Assembly: GCA_048013815.1 (NCBI GenBank)
Contig: CM106586.1
Coordinates: forward strand, 5,332,001-5,396,000
Reading direction: 5' to 3'
From: Setoptus koraiensis
Taxonomy: Eukaryota; Arthropoda
DNA: 64,000 nucleotides
Shown: in pieces, positions 30,315 to 40,949 of the stretch
Layout: each line of letters starts with the position of its first letter
Numbering within the stretch: position 1 is the stretch's first letter
Translations under genes and position numbers: made by a program
Notes under the pieces: generated by a model
Databases searched by the model: none
Told to the model about the DNA's origin: nothing
Seen by the model: only the letters and a program-made list of their open reading frames with translations

Positions 30315-33134
30315 TCACAATCTGGCTCGCGTGGGCGGCCTGTTCTTGGACGAGGCCAACGAGTCGGACCTCCGGAGGGGGTAGAGTGAGGACGATTTGC
30401 TTGAGGTGCGCCTGAGTGAGGCCCCCACGCCCGACGAACCACTTGTTGTTCTCAGCATGTTCTTTGCTGCGTACAAAACCAGTCCGACGTCTCGGTGTCC
30501 GTTATCCATGGCTATGGCCAGAGCGTCTAGGCCGTCGTTGTCCGTGGTGTGCGGATCGGTGAGTTTGTGGGCCAATAGACACTTGACAATCTCTAGATGG
30601 CCTATTTCGCTGGCGCACATAAGCGCCGTTGAGCCGTCTTTGTCTTGTAACGACGGATCGGCGCCACAATCCAGCAAAATTTTGCACGTCTTAGTTCGGC
30701 CATGACTAACGGCCAGCATGAGGGCCGTTTGACCGTTCTGGGTGGCCTTTATGTTGACATTGCCCAATTGAAAAACTCGCCTGGCCACCATTTCCTTAAA
30801 ATGATCGCCTATGTCCGCTAAAGCTAATAACATTATTGGCGTATAGCCGGCCCTGTTGCGTCTATTCATATCGCAAATTTTTGTATCAAGCAACACGTTC
30901 AACAGGTTGTAATTGAAATGAGATGCGGCATAATGTAACACGCTGTTGCCGGCAATATCGGTGAGATTGACAACTGTATTGAGCAATTGTTTCGAATGAG
31001 ATTCAAATAGGTTCAAATAGACTCGCGCCAATTGATAGCAAGAGTCCTTTCGCGTTGCCACGCCAAACCATTCCTTTCTGATCACCTCAAAGCACGACGT
31101 CAGCTCCTGCAATCCGCTCAAATCGTCGTCTTCGCGCAGATGATCGGCCAAATGTTTGAGGGCCTCTTTGAGCTCTTTCGAGGGCTGTCTAAAGGCGTTG
31201 ACGGGCGCCGATGCAGTTGTCGTTGTTTGGGGGGCTTTTTCTGACGATTTTTCCGGCCGAATCTCGCCGAGTGGCACCGTCAGACCAAAGGCGCAATATT
31301 CCTCAAAGTCGCTCGGATCCTGATAGCTGCCCAAGCTCGAGGCTGCGTCCCCGTCGTCGTCGTCGTCGTCGTCGTCGTCTTCAGACAGAGAGGTCTCATC
31401 GTCGCTAGAGGCACTGGACAGTTGGTCGCTGGTGTCGTGTTGCGTCGAATCGCCACTATCGCTGGCGTGATCGGAATCTTTTTCCTCATTATCCTCGTCC
31501 GAGCTGGTGGTCAGTTCGCTGAACAGCTGACCGCTGTCGTTGTTCAGTGGATTTGAGGCGCACGAAGACGACGACAACGACGATATAGAGATCGGTATGG
31601 AGGTTTTACCTGATCGGCTTGCGCGCACAAATTTGTGGTGGCCACTTGTTGGCAGCTCCACTTTGATTTGTACTTTTTCTCCACTATCACTGTCATTGGT
31701 GGACTTGCCGTTGATGCTGCCATTGTAATTTGTTGCTATAATTATTTGTTTGGCGGTGCCCATGTCGCGACTTGTCATCAATTTGTTGTCGCCATACAGG
31801 CCCGACATGTTGGCCGCAGCAGCCGGAAGTTGCTCTGTTTGGGCCTGATTGATCACTATGGTGGTCACATGTTCGTTTGGAGTGGCCGCTGTGCCGGCTG
31901 GGGCGGGCGACCTGACAGTGACCTGAGGTTGGCCTAACGTTGTCGAGGTGTCGCCCTGGCCCAGATAATTCATTATTGCCCAGAGGTTTTTGTCCACTTG
32001 AGTTGCGGCCTCGCAACGCTCAAAAGAGTCATATCCGGTGTCGGAATGTTGCTTACTGGTGGAATTAGTGAAAAAGTGAGTGCTGCTCGTCGTTGTGACG
32101 CTAGAAGAGGTCGGCTCTCTGAGGGTCGGGGTACCGCCGATGCTGCAATCAACGGCTATGTCACGAGTGACAACAGAATGCACTTTCGCCCGTCTCGTTG
32201 ATTGGTTCTGTTGGGCCGGAATCCAGTGAGCCGAGCAACCTGTTGCTCGGCTCACATCATCACCTGGCTGCTGGCTTCTTATGTAACTGTTCAATTCATT
32301 TCGTGTGATTATGTCCTCCATAAATAGATCAGTGTTGACAGCGGCATCTTTTGTCCGTTTGTTGCTTGTTTTGGTTTGTTGTGTGATTTGTTTGTTTGCA
32401 GCCGCTGGCATGGAGTTTTGTGTCAATGTGGAAAAGAAAGTCGGGCAACTGTAATGATTTTTGGCCTCATCGTCGGCTCGGTCTGTCTCGACAGTGCAAG
32501 GCAAACTAGTGGGTGGCTTGCTGCTATTGTTGCTGCTATAATGTTTTTTGTGACAAATATTGGCCAAACGATCATGTTTGACGACGCTGGGCAATGAGTG
32601 GTTGCTGTTGATAATAGCGCCGGGCTTGTGATAACAACGCTGACCAGTGCTGTTATTATTCACCGAAGACGCTATTGTATTGCTTGAGTTTGAGCTTGAT
32701 GAGTTAATGTAATTAACTGAGTATGATAATGAGATTAGATCATTGATTAGATCCTCGAAATCCACCTTGCCGTCGACCGGGCTAGTGACCCCCCTATCGG
32801 TGGGGCTACAATTGTAATTGTTATTGCTGGCAGCAGTATGTATGCTTTTGCTGTTGCTGTTGCGCAATCGTGTCAAATGATTTGTATTTGATTCTAGCGA
32901 CGTAGTTGACGGGGTGCTCCTCTGACTGTTTGTTGTACAAAATCCGTTTGAGCTGCAACTGGATTGCAGCATCATGTCAACAGTTCTTTGTAGACTAGGT
33001 ATTACTTTGACTTGATCCTCAAGATCTTTCACTCTAGACAAACTGGCCGCAATGCCCTCGGTGAGATTGTCCAGTGCTGTTTTGCTCACCAGCACCATCT
33101 GATGGTGAGATGCAATTTGATTGTCCGACGACAT
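30315..33134 (-). CDS. KANK: KANK family ankyrin-repeat adaptor (939 residues)
   Basis: KANK proteins link talin/integrin adhesions to the cortical microtubule complex and restrain actin polymerisation. The N-terminus has the short KANK coiled coil (residues about 15-55, with SLSRVKDLEDQVKVIPSLQR). A long low-complexity Ser/Asn/Thr region follows, with an aspartate run near residues 585-594. The C-terminus holds the KANK ankyrin block (about 725-890): SVLHYAASH, NRAGYTPIMLLALAD, GQTALMLAVSHGRTKTCKIL, DKDGSTALMCASEIGHLEIV, DNDGLDALAIAMDNGHRDVG. The N-terminal KN motif of other family members is absent; CACACAG just before the ATG could be a splice acceptor, so a KN exon may lie upstream. All else is one exon. 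It sits inside the secreted-protein cluster, same strand. Confidence 0.92.
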   Translation of the reverse strand: MSSDNQIASHHQMVLVSKTALDNLTEGIAASLSRVKDLEDQVKVIPSLQRTVDMMLQSSCSSNGFCTTNSQRSTPSTTSLESNTNHLTRLRNSNSKSIHTAASNNNYNCSPTDRGVTSPVDGKVDFEDLINDLISLSYSVNYINSSSSNSSNTIASSVNNNSTGQRCYHKPGAIINSNHSLPSVVKHDRLANICHKKHYSSNNSSKPPTSLPCTVETDRADDEAKNHYSCPTFFSTLTQNSMPAAANKQITQQTKTSNKRTKDAAVNTDLFMEDIITRNELNSYIRSQQPGDDVSRATGCSAHWIPAQQNQSTRRAKVHSVVTRDIAVDCSIGGTPTLREPTSSSVTTTSSTHFFTNSTSKQHSDTGYDSFERCEAATQVDKNLWAIMNYLGQGDTSTTLGQPQVTVRSPAPAGTAATPNEHVTTIVINQAQTEQLPAAAANMSGLYGDNKLMTSRDMGTAKQIIIATNYNGSINGKSTNDSDSGEKVQIKVELPTSGHHKFVRASRSGKTSIPISISSLSSSSCASNPLNNDSGQLFSELTTSSDEDNEEKDSDHASDSGDSTQHDTSDQLSSASSDDETSLSEDDDDDDDDDGDAASSLGSYQDPSDFEEYCAFGLTVPLGEIRPEKSSEKAPQTTTTASAPVNAFRQPSKELKEALKHLADHLREDDDLSGLQELTSCFEVIRKEWFGVATRKDSCYQLARVYLNLFESHSKQLLNTVVNLTDIAGNSVLHYAASHFNYNLLNVLLDTKICDMNRRNRAGYTPIMLLALADIGDHFKEMVARRVFQLGNVNIKATQNGQTALMLAVSHGRTKTCKILLDCGADPSLQDKDGSTALMCASEIGHLEIVKCLLAHKLTDPHTTDNDGLDALAIAMDNGHRDVGLVLYAAKNMLRTTSGSSGVGASLRRTSSKSSSLYPLRRSDSLASSKNRPPTRARL

Positions 33135-36100
33135 ATCTGTGTGCTATCAATAATTGTTTACAATTTGTGATAGTGATGTGTTAGTCTCAAGCTCAGTCTC
33201 AGAGCATAATTGGATTTGAGTATTATTCTAGTGCGTGGGCGGTGGACGCTTCGACGGATTCTGCGCTATAATTGGGTATCACTAAAAATGTGCAAATAAT
33301 AATAGTAATAATAAATACAAAAATAAAAATAATCGCAGCCTAATTAGCTAATGTGTGACCATTGTTTGTGGCGACGCCAAAAGGAGCAGCTCGATGATAT
33401 CGACACCAATAATCTTTATGGCATAAATGTAAATACAAATACAAACAAATAATAATAATTAGCAGATGCACTGTTGGCAACCTGTTGTAATTGCACTGGC
33501 ACCAACGATTGCTGTTGGATTGCTGCTAATTGCACATGCCCTATTGCTTGCTGTGATTTGTGTGTGTCCTCTTCACAATATTATCCAACAGGATAACTGA
33601 GGAAATTTCCATATTGTTGTCATAATGTGCTGCGCTGAGAAATGTCAGACGTTCGTTTGTGAGTCGATTATGGTTTGTTTGGCGTTGCTGAGATTTCTGG
33701 ATTGTGTGTTTCAATGCAAATTTGCAAATCAAAATTGGAAATAATAATAATAATATGGCTGTTGTATGAGCGGTTGTAGCAACAGGAGCATGTTGTTATT
33801 GTTGTTGTCGTACTAGCGCTGCAGTGCACCTGTTGGAATCTCTGCAAACATGTCGGTGTTGTTGTTTGTAGGAAATGCACTCACTACTGCAGCCAACATG
33901 TACGTATTGTGGAGCCAGTCGGGTAGTCGAGTGAATGGAGCCAGTAAACACAAGCGGTTCAAACATCCAAGGGAGACTGTTGTTGCGACTGTTGTTGTGT
34001 ATCGCTGCACATGTCGTTGGTGTCGTTGTTTTCGTTTGTGTCGTTGTTGTCGTTGCTGTGATTACATCTCTCTTCCTTGTGTTAGTGCTTGCAGTTGCTC
34101 ATTGGCTCTCAACGCAAACTCACGACGATCAACGATGATGGTGACTTCATTTAGTTGCGCTACTGCTACTCATAATACAACAGTAATAATATTACACTAA
34201 TAGCAGCATTGCCAGTGCCAAGACGATGATGATGCAACAGAAAATCAATAATGCTCACTGGCTGCCGCTTCTGGCTCATCAATGCTAACCACACTGCTTA
34301 CACTGTTGGCCAGGTGAGCCAAATTGGCCAGGTGAGCTGGGCGAACAGGGCGAGCTTGGTGAGCTTGGTGAGCTTGGTGAGTGAGCTTGGTGAGGAGACG
34401 ACCAAGCGGCCGGGCGGGCATGAGAGCAGCAACCGCAACAAGAGAAAGTCGAGAAATTAACGATCCAGGAAAGTGATGATCATCAGCAATGATGTTGTGC
34501 ACTGCTCGCCATCTCGGTTCTGTGCATTCGACAGGTGTGTGTGTTTCGAATGTGTGTGTGTTTCGAATGTGTGTGCTTCGAATGTGTGGAGTTTCTAATT
34601 CGAATTCGAAGGCGAATCGCAATCGCAATCCTGCTCAGAGCCGCTCTCTCAGACATGCTCTCGTTGGCCGCCATGAAACGGCTTCGGCTCTAGAATTAAA
34701 AAGCCAGTCGAAGAGCTCGCTGATTATACGCACACACACACACACACTTACACAGGTGAGTCACACTAAAGAACAATTTATATTGTATTTATTGCCTACT
34801 GGCAACGCTGGAAAATTGCTCTTGAGTGCGACTCACCTGGTGTGTCAAGCTCACCTGAGCAGGCCTAACAGCGAGCTAAGCGTGCCGGCCAGCATCGCAG
34901 AGCCCTGATTCGCGTTTGAGTTTGTTAAATTGGGGAGATGCAGTCCAGATAACGCAACAGCAGCGACACTGTTCAACAGTGACTATTGCTCACGGTAGAC
35001 GCAGGTAAGTAACTGTCGGTAAGTAGAGAGATAAGTCCCTTGTTGTATCTTTAGTCTGTTGTTGCACTGGCGGCCGAGCGGTGAGTTATCGCTGTTACAG
35101 AAAACATTGTCATCCGTTGTGTCGTTGTTGTTGAGCAGCGCTTGTTTATGGCCTACACAATCACGACAAGCGTGTGTCGTCTCGGCAACAAACGTCGCCG
35201 AAACTAACGGAATCGTATTACTCATTACTGTTATCTGATTGCGCAACAGGCGCAGCGGATGACAGTTAACAGTTATGTTGACACCAGCCAATCAACTGCA
35301 ATTGTCAGCGCTGTGGCTGGCGTCGCTATGCGATCGCGTGACTCTACTAGAGTCACTCTAGGGTGGCGCCGATGCCACAATTGGCTTCGGATTTCTCGCT
35401 TCGAATTTCGCAATCCGAAGAATTTCTCCCAATTCCAGAATCCTAGCAACTTTTCCCAATTTCGCAATCCGAAGAACTTCTCCGAACAACCCGGCAATAG
35501 ATAAACGAACATATGAGCCGCCCGTACCTGTTGCCTGTCACCTGTTGCCTGTCACCTGTTGTCCGGTGCCTGCTGTCGGCGTTGCTAGCGAGTCACACAC
35601 AAACAATATGATTTATGGTATCATGTCAGAGTTCGATTGCGCACACACGATCCAACCGTTACATTATAACAAACACTTGTAACAGTTATATAACGACAGT
35701 TAATGGGACACCACAATCTGCGCCCCACTGCGGACAATTATTGCGTCAGTGCCAGTCGGGGCAATAATTGATGGTGGCTCGCTGGTCAGTCGCTAATGAA
35801 AATGAATCATCGTGAGATTTTGTTCTCATACTAACGCCAGAACGCTTTTCATTGAAAACTTTTCAATTTGTCTGAAAAAGTTTCTCCGAAAAACCAATCA
35901 ATAGAGAGTGTCCATTTTGCCGCCCTGCCATTGCATTTTTTCTGTATGCCGCCATGGCCACGTTTGTATCGCCGTCGCCGGCAGTGCCCTCACTGCAAAA
36001 CCACCCCGGATCGAATCAGACAAACAGAGCGGCTTGAGCGATTTCGCGGCGCCGTTCGAGCTTGTCGAGCTCGCCAGCTTCAGACAACAGGTAGAGGAGT

Positions 36101-37661
36101 AATGAACGGAGCACGCAACGAAACGACACGACATAATTGTTATTGGGTGCGTGATATCGAGTCGGGTCGTGTTGGTGTCATTGACAACACACCGACATCG
36201 TACTGGCTTGCTGCTAATGGTTTCGGCAATAATGACGGCGATGAATGAATATCACTTTTGTGCCAACGTATCAACTGGCTAACATCGACGTTCAGCCAGT
36301 TTGATTTGCACATTTGCCCATTTGCCCCCACACGACAGTTGAGATTGGCCGCGTTGGCTGTCAATCGCCTGTCAGCTCTTTATCAGCTTATTTTGGCCAG
36401 TTCGAGGCACACGAAATAAGAGATATAAACATGGACCAGTGACTATTACAGGCTACGGCCCAACAATTGCTATAACAATCAATCAAAAATTGGAATATGA
36501 CCATTTTTTCTCTCCCTTTTAAAAGATTCACAATGCGCTGAGTGACATTGATACCTACAAACAGCCAACGACCAACAAAACCAATGTTTGCCACACTAAA
36601 CAAATTGTCGTTATTTGTCGTTTTATGCCAAACTATTAGCATACACCCAGCTCTCTCTCTCTCTCTCTCTTTTTATGTGTTTGCTGTGTCGCAATTTACC
36701 TGGTTAGCGTGGCGTAAACAACAATTATTTAGTCGACCCAGCCAACCGTCGAGCGGCTATTATGGGCTTGCGTCAAGTCGTTTAGCCAAACAGTTTAACC
36801 GACAGTTGAAATATGAGCCCACTATAGTTAGACTATGGGCTGACGACCTTTGGCTAGTTGAGCTAAACGATCACGGTGATTTAGTGGGAGATTTCTTGTT
36901 TACTACCACCGTCAGTCGATTGATGGACGTCACATGTGGGTGGCTAGCCGACCGACAATTAATTGGACAATTCAACTGTAAACTACACAAGTATCAACTC
37001 AAACTCTCTTTATGCCATGTCCCTCATCGTTGAATGTGTGCAATGGGATAAATGGATGAATCGCATCACTGGGCTAGTCGAGTTACACTGACCGAGACGA
37101 AATACGAAGTTGACACAGTCGCAAATCTATCGAATTGCCAGAATTATAATTTCATCATGTAATTATCTAATTTCATCCTCGGCACCCGAGAGCTTGAATC
37201 ATTCAAGTTGAATGTGAAAATGTTCACGTGCTTCAGTAATGAAGAAGAGTTGAAATTCAATTTATATACGACGTCAAATTATCAGCACTGTCGAACTCAG
37301 AGGTCTAATTTATATAATACATAAATCATGCTCCCCTTCTTTAGATTAGATGACAGTTACTATTTTTATTTTCCTTTCATACCGAAGCGAAGGCCCTCAA
37401 TGCCAAGACGACTATTTTTCGCCATGGTTTGATGCGCCTACAGGTATCAGTCTCCTTTGAACCACAATATCCAGTTTCTCTTCCTTCTATCTAATTATCT
37501 CATACCACAAACGATTCTTCAATGTTGGCGAGAGAGATTATTATCGGCATATTCGAGAATGTTCATGTGGTCCAATGAAGCAAAAAGCGAGCAGGTCGAC
37601 ATTTCCGGTCCCCTATTTCTAATCTTGCCATGCTATCATCATGTCTTGGATTGCTCGATTG
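33135..37661. other. KANK upstream region
   Basis: No supported gene. Holds a GAGCTTGGT minisatellite (about 34351-34395), a TGTGTGTTTCGAA repeat (34536-34588), a 14-bp ACCTGTTGCCTGTC repeat (35526-35562), a CT run near 36652-36671 and seven CAGGTG/CACCTG E-boxes between 34310 and 35558. It could contain KANK promoters and enhancers. The last ~150 bases are the conserved 3' flank of copy 6. Confidence 0.5.
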
Positions 37662-38423
37662 TCACCAGTATGACTCATCTTTTGGAGGACCCCAGGGTGG
37701 GGGATAGGGCAGTGCATGGAATGCAAGTCGGACTTGTTTCGACCATACGAAAGATCTGTGGCGCTCCGCAGTCGCTGCTACCATAATTGCTTGGCAGATC
37801 TTTGCAGCAGAATAAAGTGGCCCAATCGGCTCATTGCTGGTGATGACAAGCTCATTGAATTGATCTTCGTCAACATTATCCTCTTTAGCTATCTCTATGA
37901 GATCGTTGATGGCTCGGTGGAAGTTGAAATTATTTTTGTTGTCGGAACTGAAGGGATCACACAATTCTTCCGCTTGCTCGGAAAAAACAACGTCCAGATC
38001 TTTGCGAAATCCAGCCCTGTGTCTAGATTTATAATTTATATATCCGTCCATACTAAACATAAATTGTGTCTCTGCTGATCGAATGCTTCGTTGCAATTGA
38101 CCCAAAAGACTAATGACTTCTTTCATGTCGACTTCGATCGATAAATCGACATCACCACCCATTTCAATATTTTGTGTGGCCACTTGTAATACTCGCATCA
38201 TTTTTCGTGGCCAATGACGACTCACACATTGGAGGTTAAACGCACTGTTGTCTCCAGGAACTTTCGGATTCGACGAAAGATTAGATTCTTCAATGTACCA
38301 TCTCTCGACTTCTTCATTGATCATCTTTATTTGCTCCAATAATCTGTCCTGTCCTCTGACCATCGCAGAGTTTAAGCACATGACCAACGTGACAGCAATA
38401 CTGATGAAATTGAATAGATGCAT
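37662..38423 (-). CDS. Secreted protein family, copy 6 (253 residues)
   Basis: Start MHLFNFISIAVTL, signal peptide ending MVRGQ, DRLLEQIKMINEEVERWYIE, SRHWPRKMMRVLQVATQ, ELCDPFSSDNKNNFNFHRAI, KEDNVDEDQFNELVITSNEP, YSAAKICQAIMVA, and a C-terminus altered to LPYPPPWGPPKDESYW in place of WPYPGDWVF. Carries the third cysteine LQCVSRHW. Groups with copies 7 and 8. It lies on the far side of KANK from copies 1-5, so the cluster was split by, or grew around, that gene. Confidence 0.83.
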   Translation of the reverse strand: MHLFNFISIAVTLVMCLNSAMVRGQDRLLEQIKMINEEVERWYIEESNLSSNPKVPGDNSAFNLQCVSRHWPRKMMRVLQVATQNIEMGGDVDLSIEVDMKEVISLLGQLQRSIRSAETQFMFSMDGYINYKSRHRAGFRKDLDVVFSEQAEELCDPFSSDNKNNFNFHRAINDLIEIAKEDNVDEDQFNELVITSNEPIGPLYSAAKICQAIMVAATAERHRSFVWSKQVRLAFHALPYPPPWGPPKDESYW

Positions 38424-38961
38424 TTTCAAAATTAATTAGAGCTCGCCGATCAATAATAAAATGCAATTTTTTAATTTCAATTTTCTGCCTGCAATGTGTT
38501 GCAATATGTTTGGAAGCATCTGTGACTTTTCTATCAGATGGAAGAGTCTGAGAAGAGTCTATCAATATTATTACCGAAATCCAGTGGAAAAAAACAATCT
38601 CTCAGCTACCCTGTCGCTGCGAATTAGTACCCAAGGGAAGTTTATTAATAGATCGATTTTTCATCTACGTGAACTAACACTGCTATCACTCGACGTTATG
38701 GAACGAAAAAAAAGAATGGATATTTCACAAACGATCAACAGTTATTTGAGACTGTCGTCTGTTCTTATTTTCTCTATCTCTCGCTCCCACACCGCAAAAA
38801 AACTCTTTAAGTCTTGGCGGGAGAGACTAGTCTCACATCCGCAACATCGACGAACCTTATGTCATTCAATGAATCAAAAACGTAGTATCGATCGGTTCAT
38901 TTAGCCCCCTGTTTCGAACTGGACATTCTCTCATCAAGCTTTATGAATTTCTCGGCGGCCA

Positions 38962-39669
38962 TCAATTCGACCAGTTGCCAGGGTACGGCCATTCCTGAAG
39001 CGCACGTTCAGCATCGCCAGACCATTTGAACACATTCCAGGCGGGATACGTACTAACCGCCACTATAATTGCTTGGCAGATCTTGGCGGCCGAATAAAGT
39101 GGCGCGATAGGCTCATCACTAGTTATGACGAGCTTATTGAACTGTTCATCGTCAATATTCTCCTCCTTGGCTATCTTTACGAGGTCGTTGATGGCTTTTT
39201 GGAAGTTGAAGTAATTTTTGCTGTGGAAACTGTACGGGTAGCACAGTTTTTTCGCTTGATCGACATACACCTCCCTAATATCGCGAATTTTGGACTTGTA
39301 TTGCAAATACAGGTGTAAACTAGATTGGAATTGACTCTTTGCTAATGAATCGCCTTGATGCAAACGGGCCACAAAATGAGTGATATCATCCATGTCGATC
39401 TCCCAGGATAAATCTAGAGAGTCACTAACTTGCAATACTCTCATCATTTGCCTTGGCCAGTGACGACTCTTACTTTGCAGATGAGCCGCACTGGCGTGCC
39501 CAGCAGCCTCTTTGAGATTCGATATCAGATGAGACTCTTTAAGGTACCATTTCTCGACTTCATCATTGATCATCTTTATTTGCTCCAAAAATCGGTCCTG
39601 TCCTCTGACCATAGCAGAGTTTAAGGTCACCAACGTAACAGCAATACCCATGATACTAAATAGATGCAT
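38962..39669 (-). CDS. Secreted protein family, copy 7 (235 residues)
   Basis: Start MHLFSIMGIAVTLV, signal peptide ending MVRGQ, DRFLEQIKMINDEVEKWYLK, SRHWPRQMMRVLQVSD, KLCYPYSFHSKNYFNFQKAI, KEENIDDEQFNKLVITSDEP, YSAAKICQAIIVAVS and EWPYPGNWSN, where it stops, slightly shorter than its neighbours. It has two cysteines. Its 3' flank (about 38805-38961) matches those of copies 3, 4, 6 and 8. Confidence 0.84.
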   Translation of the reverse strand: MHLFSIMGIAVTLVTLNSAMVRGQDRFLEQIKMINDEVEKWYLKESHLISNLKEAAGHASAAHLQSKSRHWPRQMMRVLQVSDSLDLSWEIDMDDITHFVARLHQGDSLAKSQFQSSLHLYLQYKSKIRDIREVYVDQAKKLCYPYSFHSKNYFNFQKAINDLVKIAKEENIDDEQFNKLVITSDEPIAPLYSAAKICQAIIVAVSTYPAWNVFKWSGDAERALQEWPYPGNWSN

Positions 39670-40187
39670 TTTCGTATTTAATTAGAGCACGCCAATCAAT
39701 AATGAAATACAATTTTTTAATTCCAAGTTTCTTCTCGCAATATGTGCTGCAATATGTTCAACAGCATCTATGAATATTATTTCTGAAATCCAGCGGAAAA
39801 AAGCAGAAAGCAATATCTTAGCTTCTGTATCTCTACGAATAAGTACCAACCGAGGGAAGTTTATTAATAGGCCGACTTTTCACCTACGTGAGCTGCTTTC
39901 ACTTGACGTCATGGAACGAAAAAAAAGAATGGATATTTCACCAACGATCGGCAAACGACGTCAACAGTTATTTGAGACTGTCGTCATTTTTTTTATTTTC
40001 TCTATTTCTCGCTCCCACAACGACGCAAAAAATTCTTTAAATCTTGGCCGGAGAGACTATTCTCACATTTGCAACATCGACAAACCTTATGTCATCTAGT
40101 GAATCAAAAACCTAATATCTGTCGGCTTTTTCAGCCCTCTGTTTCGAACTAGGCTCTTATCAGGCTTTATGAATTTCTCGGCAGCCA

Positions 40188-40949
40188 TCAATCTGACTCA
40201 TCCGTTGGAAAAACCCAATCGCCCGGATAAGGCCACTTCTGAAGCGCAAGTTCGGCGTTGCCAGACCATTGGAACGAATCCTTGTGGGGCTTCGCAATTG
40301 CGGCCACTATAATTGCTTGGCAGATTTTTGCGGCCGAATAAAGCGGCGCAATGGGCTCACTGCTAGTTATGATTAGCTTATTGAACTGTCCATCGTCAAC
40401 ATTTTCCTCTTTAGCTATCTTTATAAGCTCGTCGATGGCTATTTGGAAGTCGAAATGATTTTTGTTGTGGAAACTGTACGGGTAGCACAGGTTTTTCGCT
40501 TGCTTGAGATACGCATCCCTCCTATTCTCATGCGATTTGGACTTGTAATTTATATACATATTGAAATTATTGAGGAATCGTCCCTTCAATGGTTCAATGC
40601 CACGATGCAAACCGGCTACAAAACGAGTGACTTCTTCCATGTCGACCTCACCGGATAAGTCAAGAGAAAGACCGGGTTGTTGGTGATGTGTGGCCACTTG
40701 CAATACTTTCATCATTTTTCTTGGCCAATGCTGACTCTTACTTTGCAGATGCGCCGCACTGGCTTGCCCGGCAACTTCTTTGAGATTTGACAAAGGATGA
40801 AATTCTTTTTGGTACCATTTTTCGACTTCCTCATTAATCATCTTTATTTGTTCCAAAGTGCGTTCCTGTCCTCTGACCAGCACAGAGTTGAGACACATGG
40901 CTAACATGAGAGCCCCAAGAGCATAACTAACGATATTGAGTAGATGCAT
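40188..40949 (-). CDS. Secreted protein family, copy 8 (253 residues)
   Basis: Start MHLLNIVSYALGAL, signal peptide ending VLVRGQ, ERTLEQIKMINEEVEKWYQK, SQHWPRKMMKVLQVATHH, NLCYPYSFHNKNHFDFQIAI, KEENVDDGQFNKLIITSSEP, YSAAKICQAIIVA and KWPYPGDWVFPTDESD. This is the promoter-side end of the tandem array. Its start is 1280 bp from that of copy 7, and the upstream sequence resembles that of copy 4. Confidence 0.85.
   Translation of the reverse strand: MHLLNIVSYALGALMLAMCLNSVLVRGQERTLEQIKMINEEVEKWYQKEFHPLSNLKEVAGQASAAHLQSKSQHWPRKMMKVLQVATHHQQPGLSLDLSGEVDMEEVTRFVAGLHRGIEPLKGRFLNNFNMYINYKSKSHENRRDAYLKQAKNLCYPYSFHNKNHFDFQIAIDELIKIAKEENVDDGQFNKLIITSSEPIAPLYSAAKICQAIIVAAIAKPHKDSFQWSGNAELALQKWPYPGDWVFPTDESD

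Noticed and set aside
34489-34908. 139-codon plus-strand frame upstream of KANK
   Set aside because: Covers two GT/CA-type repeats and reads as compositional; no domain or splice support.
36542-37033. 163-codon plus-strand frame
   Set aside because: No recognisable domain, includes a CT run, and no orthologous motif seen; possible but unsupported.
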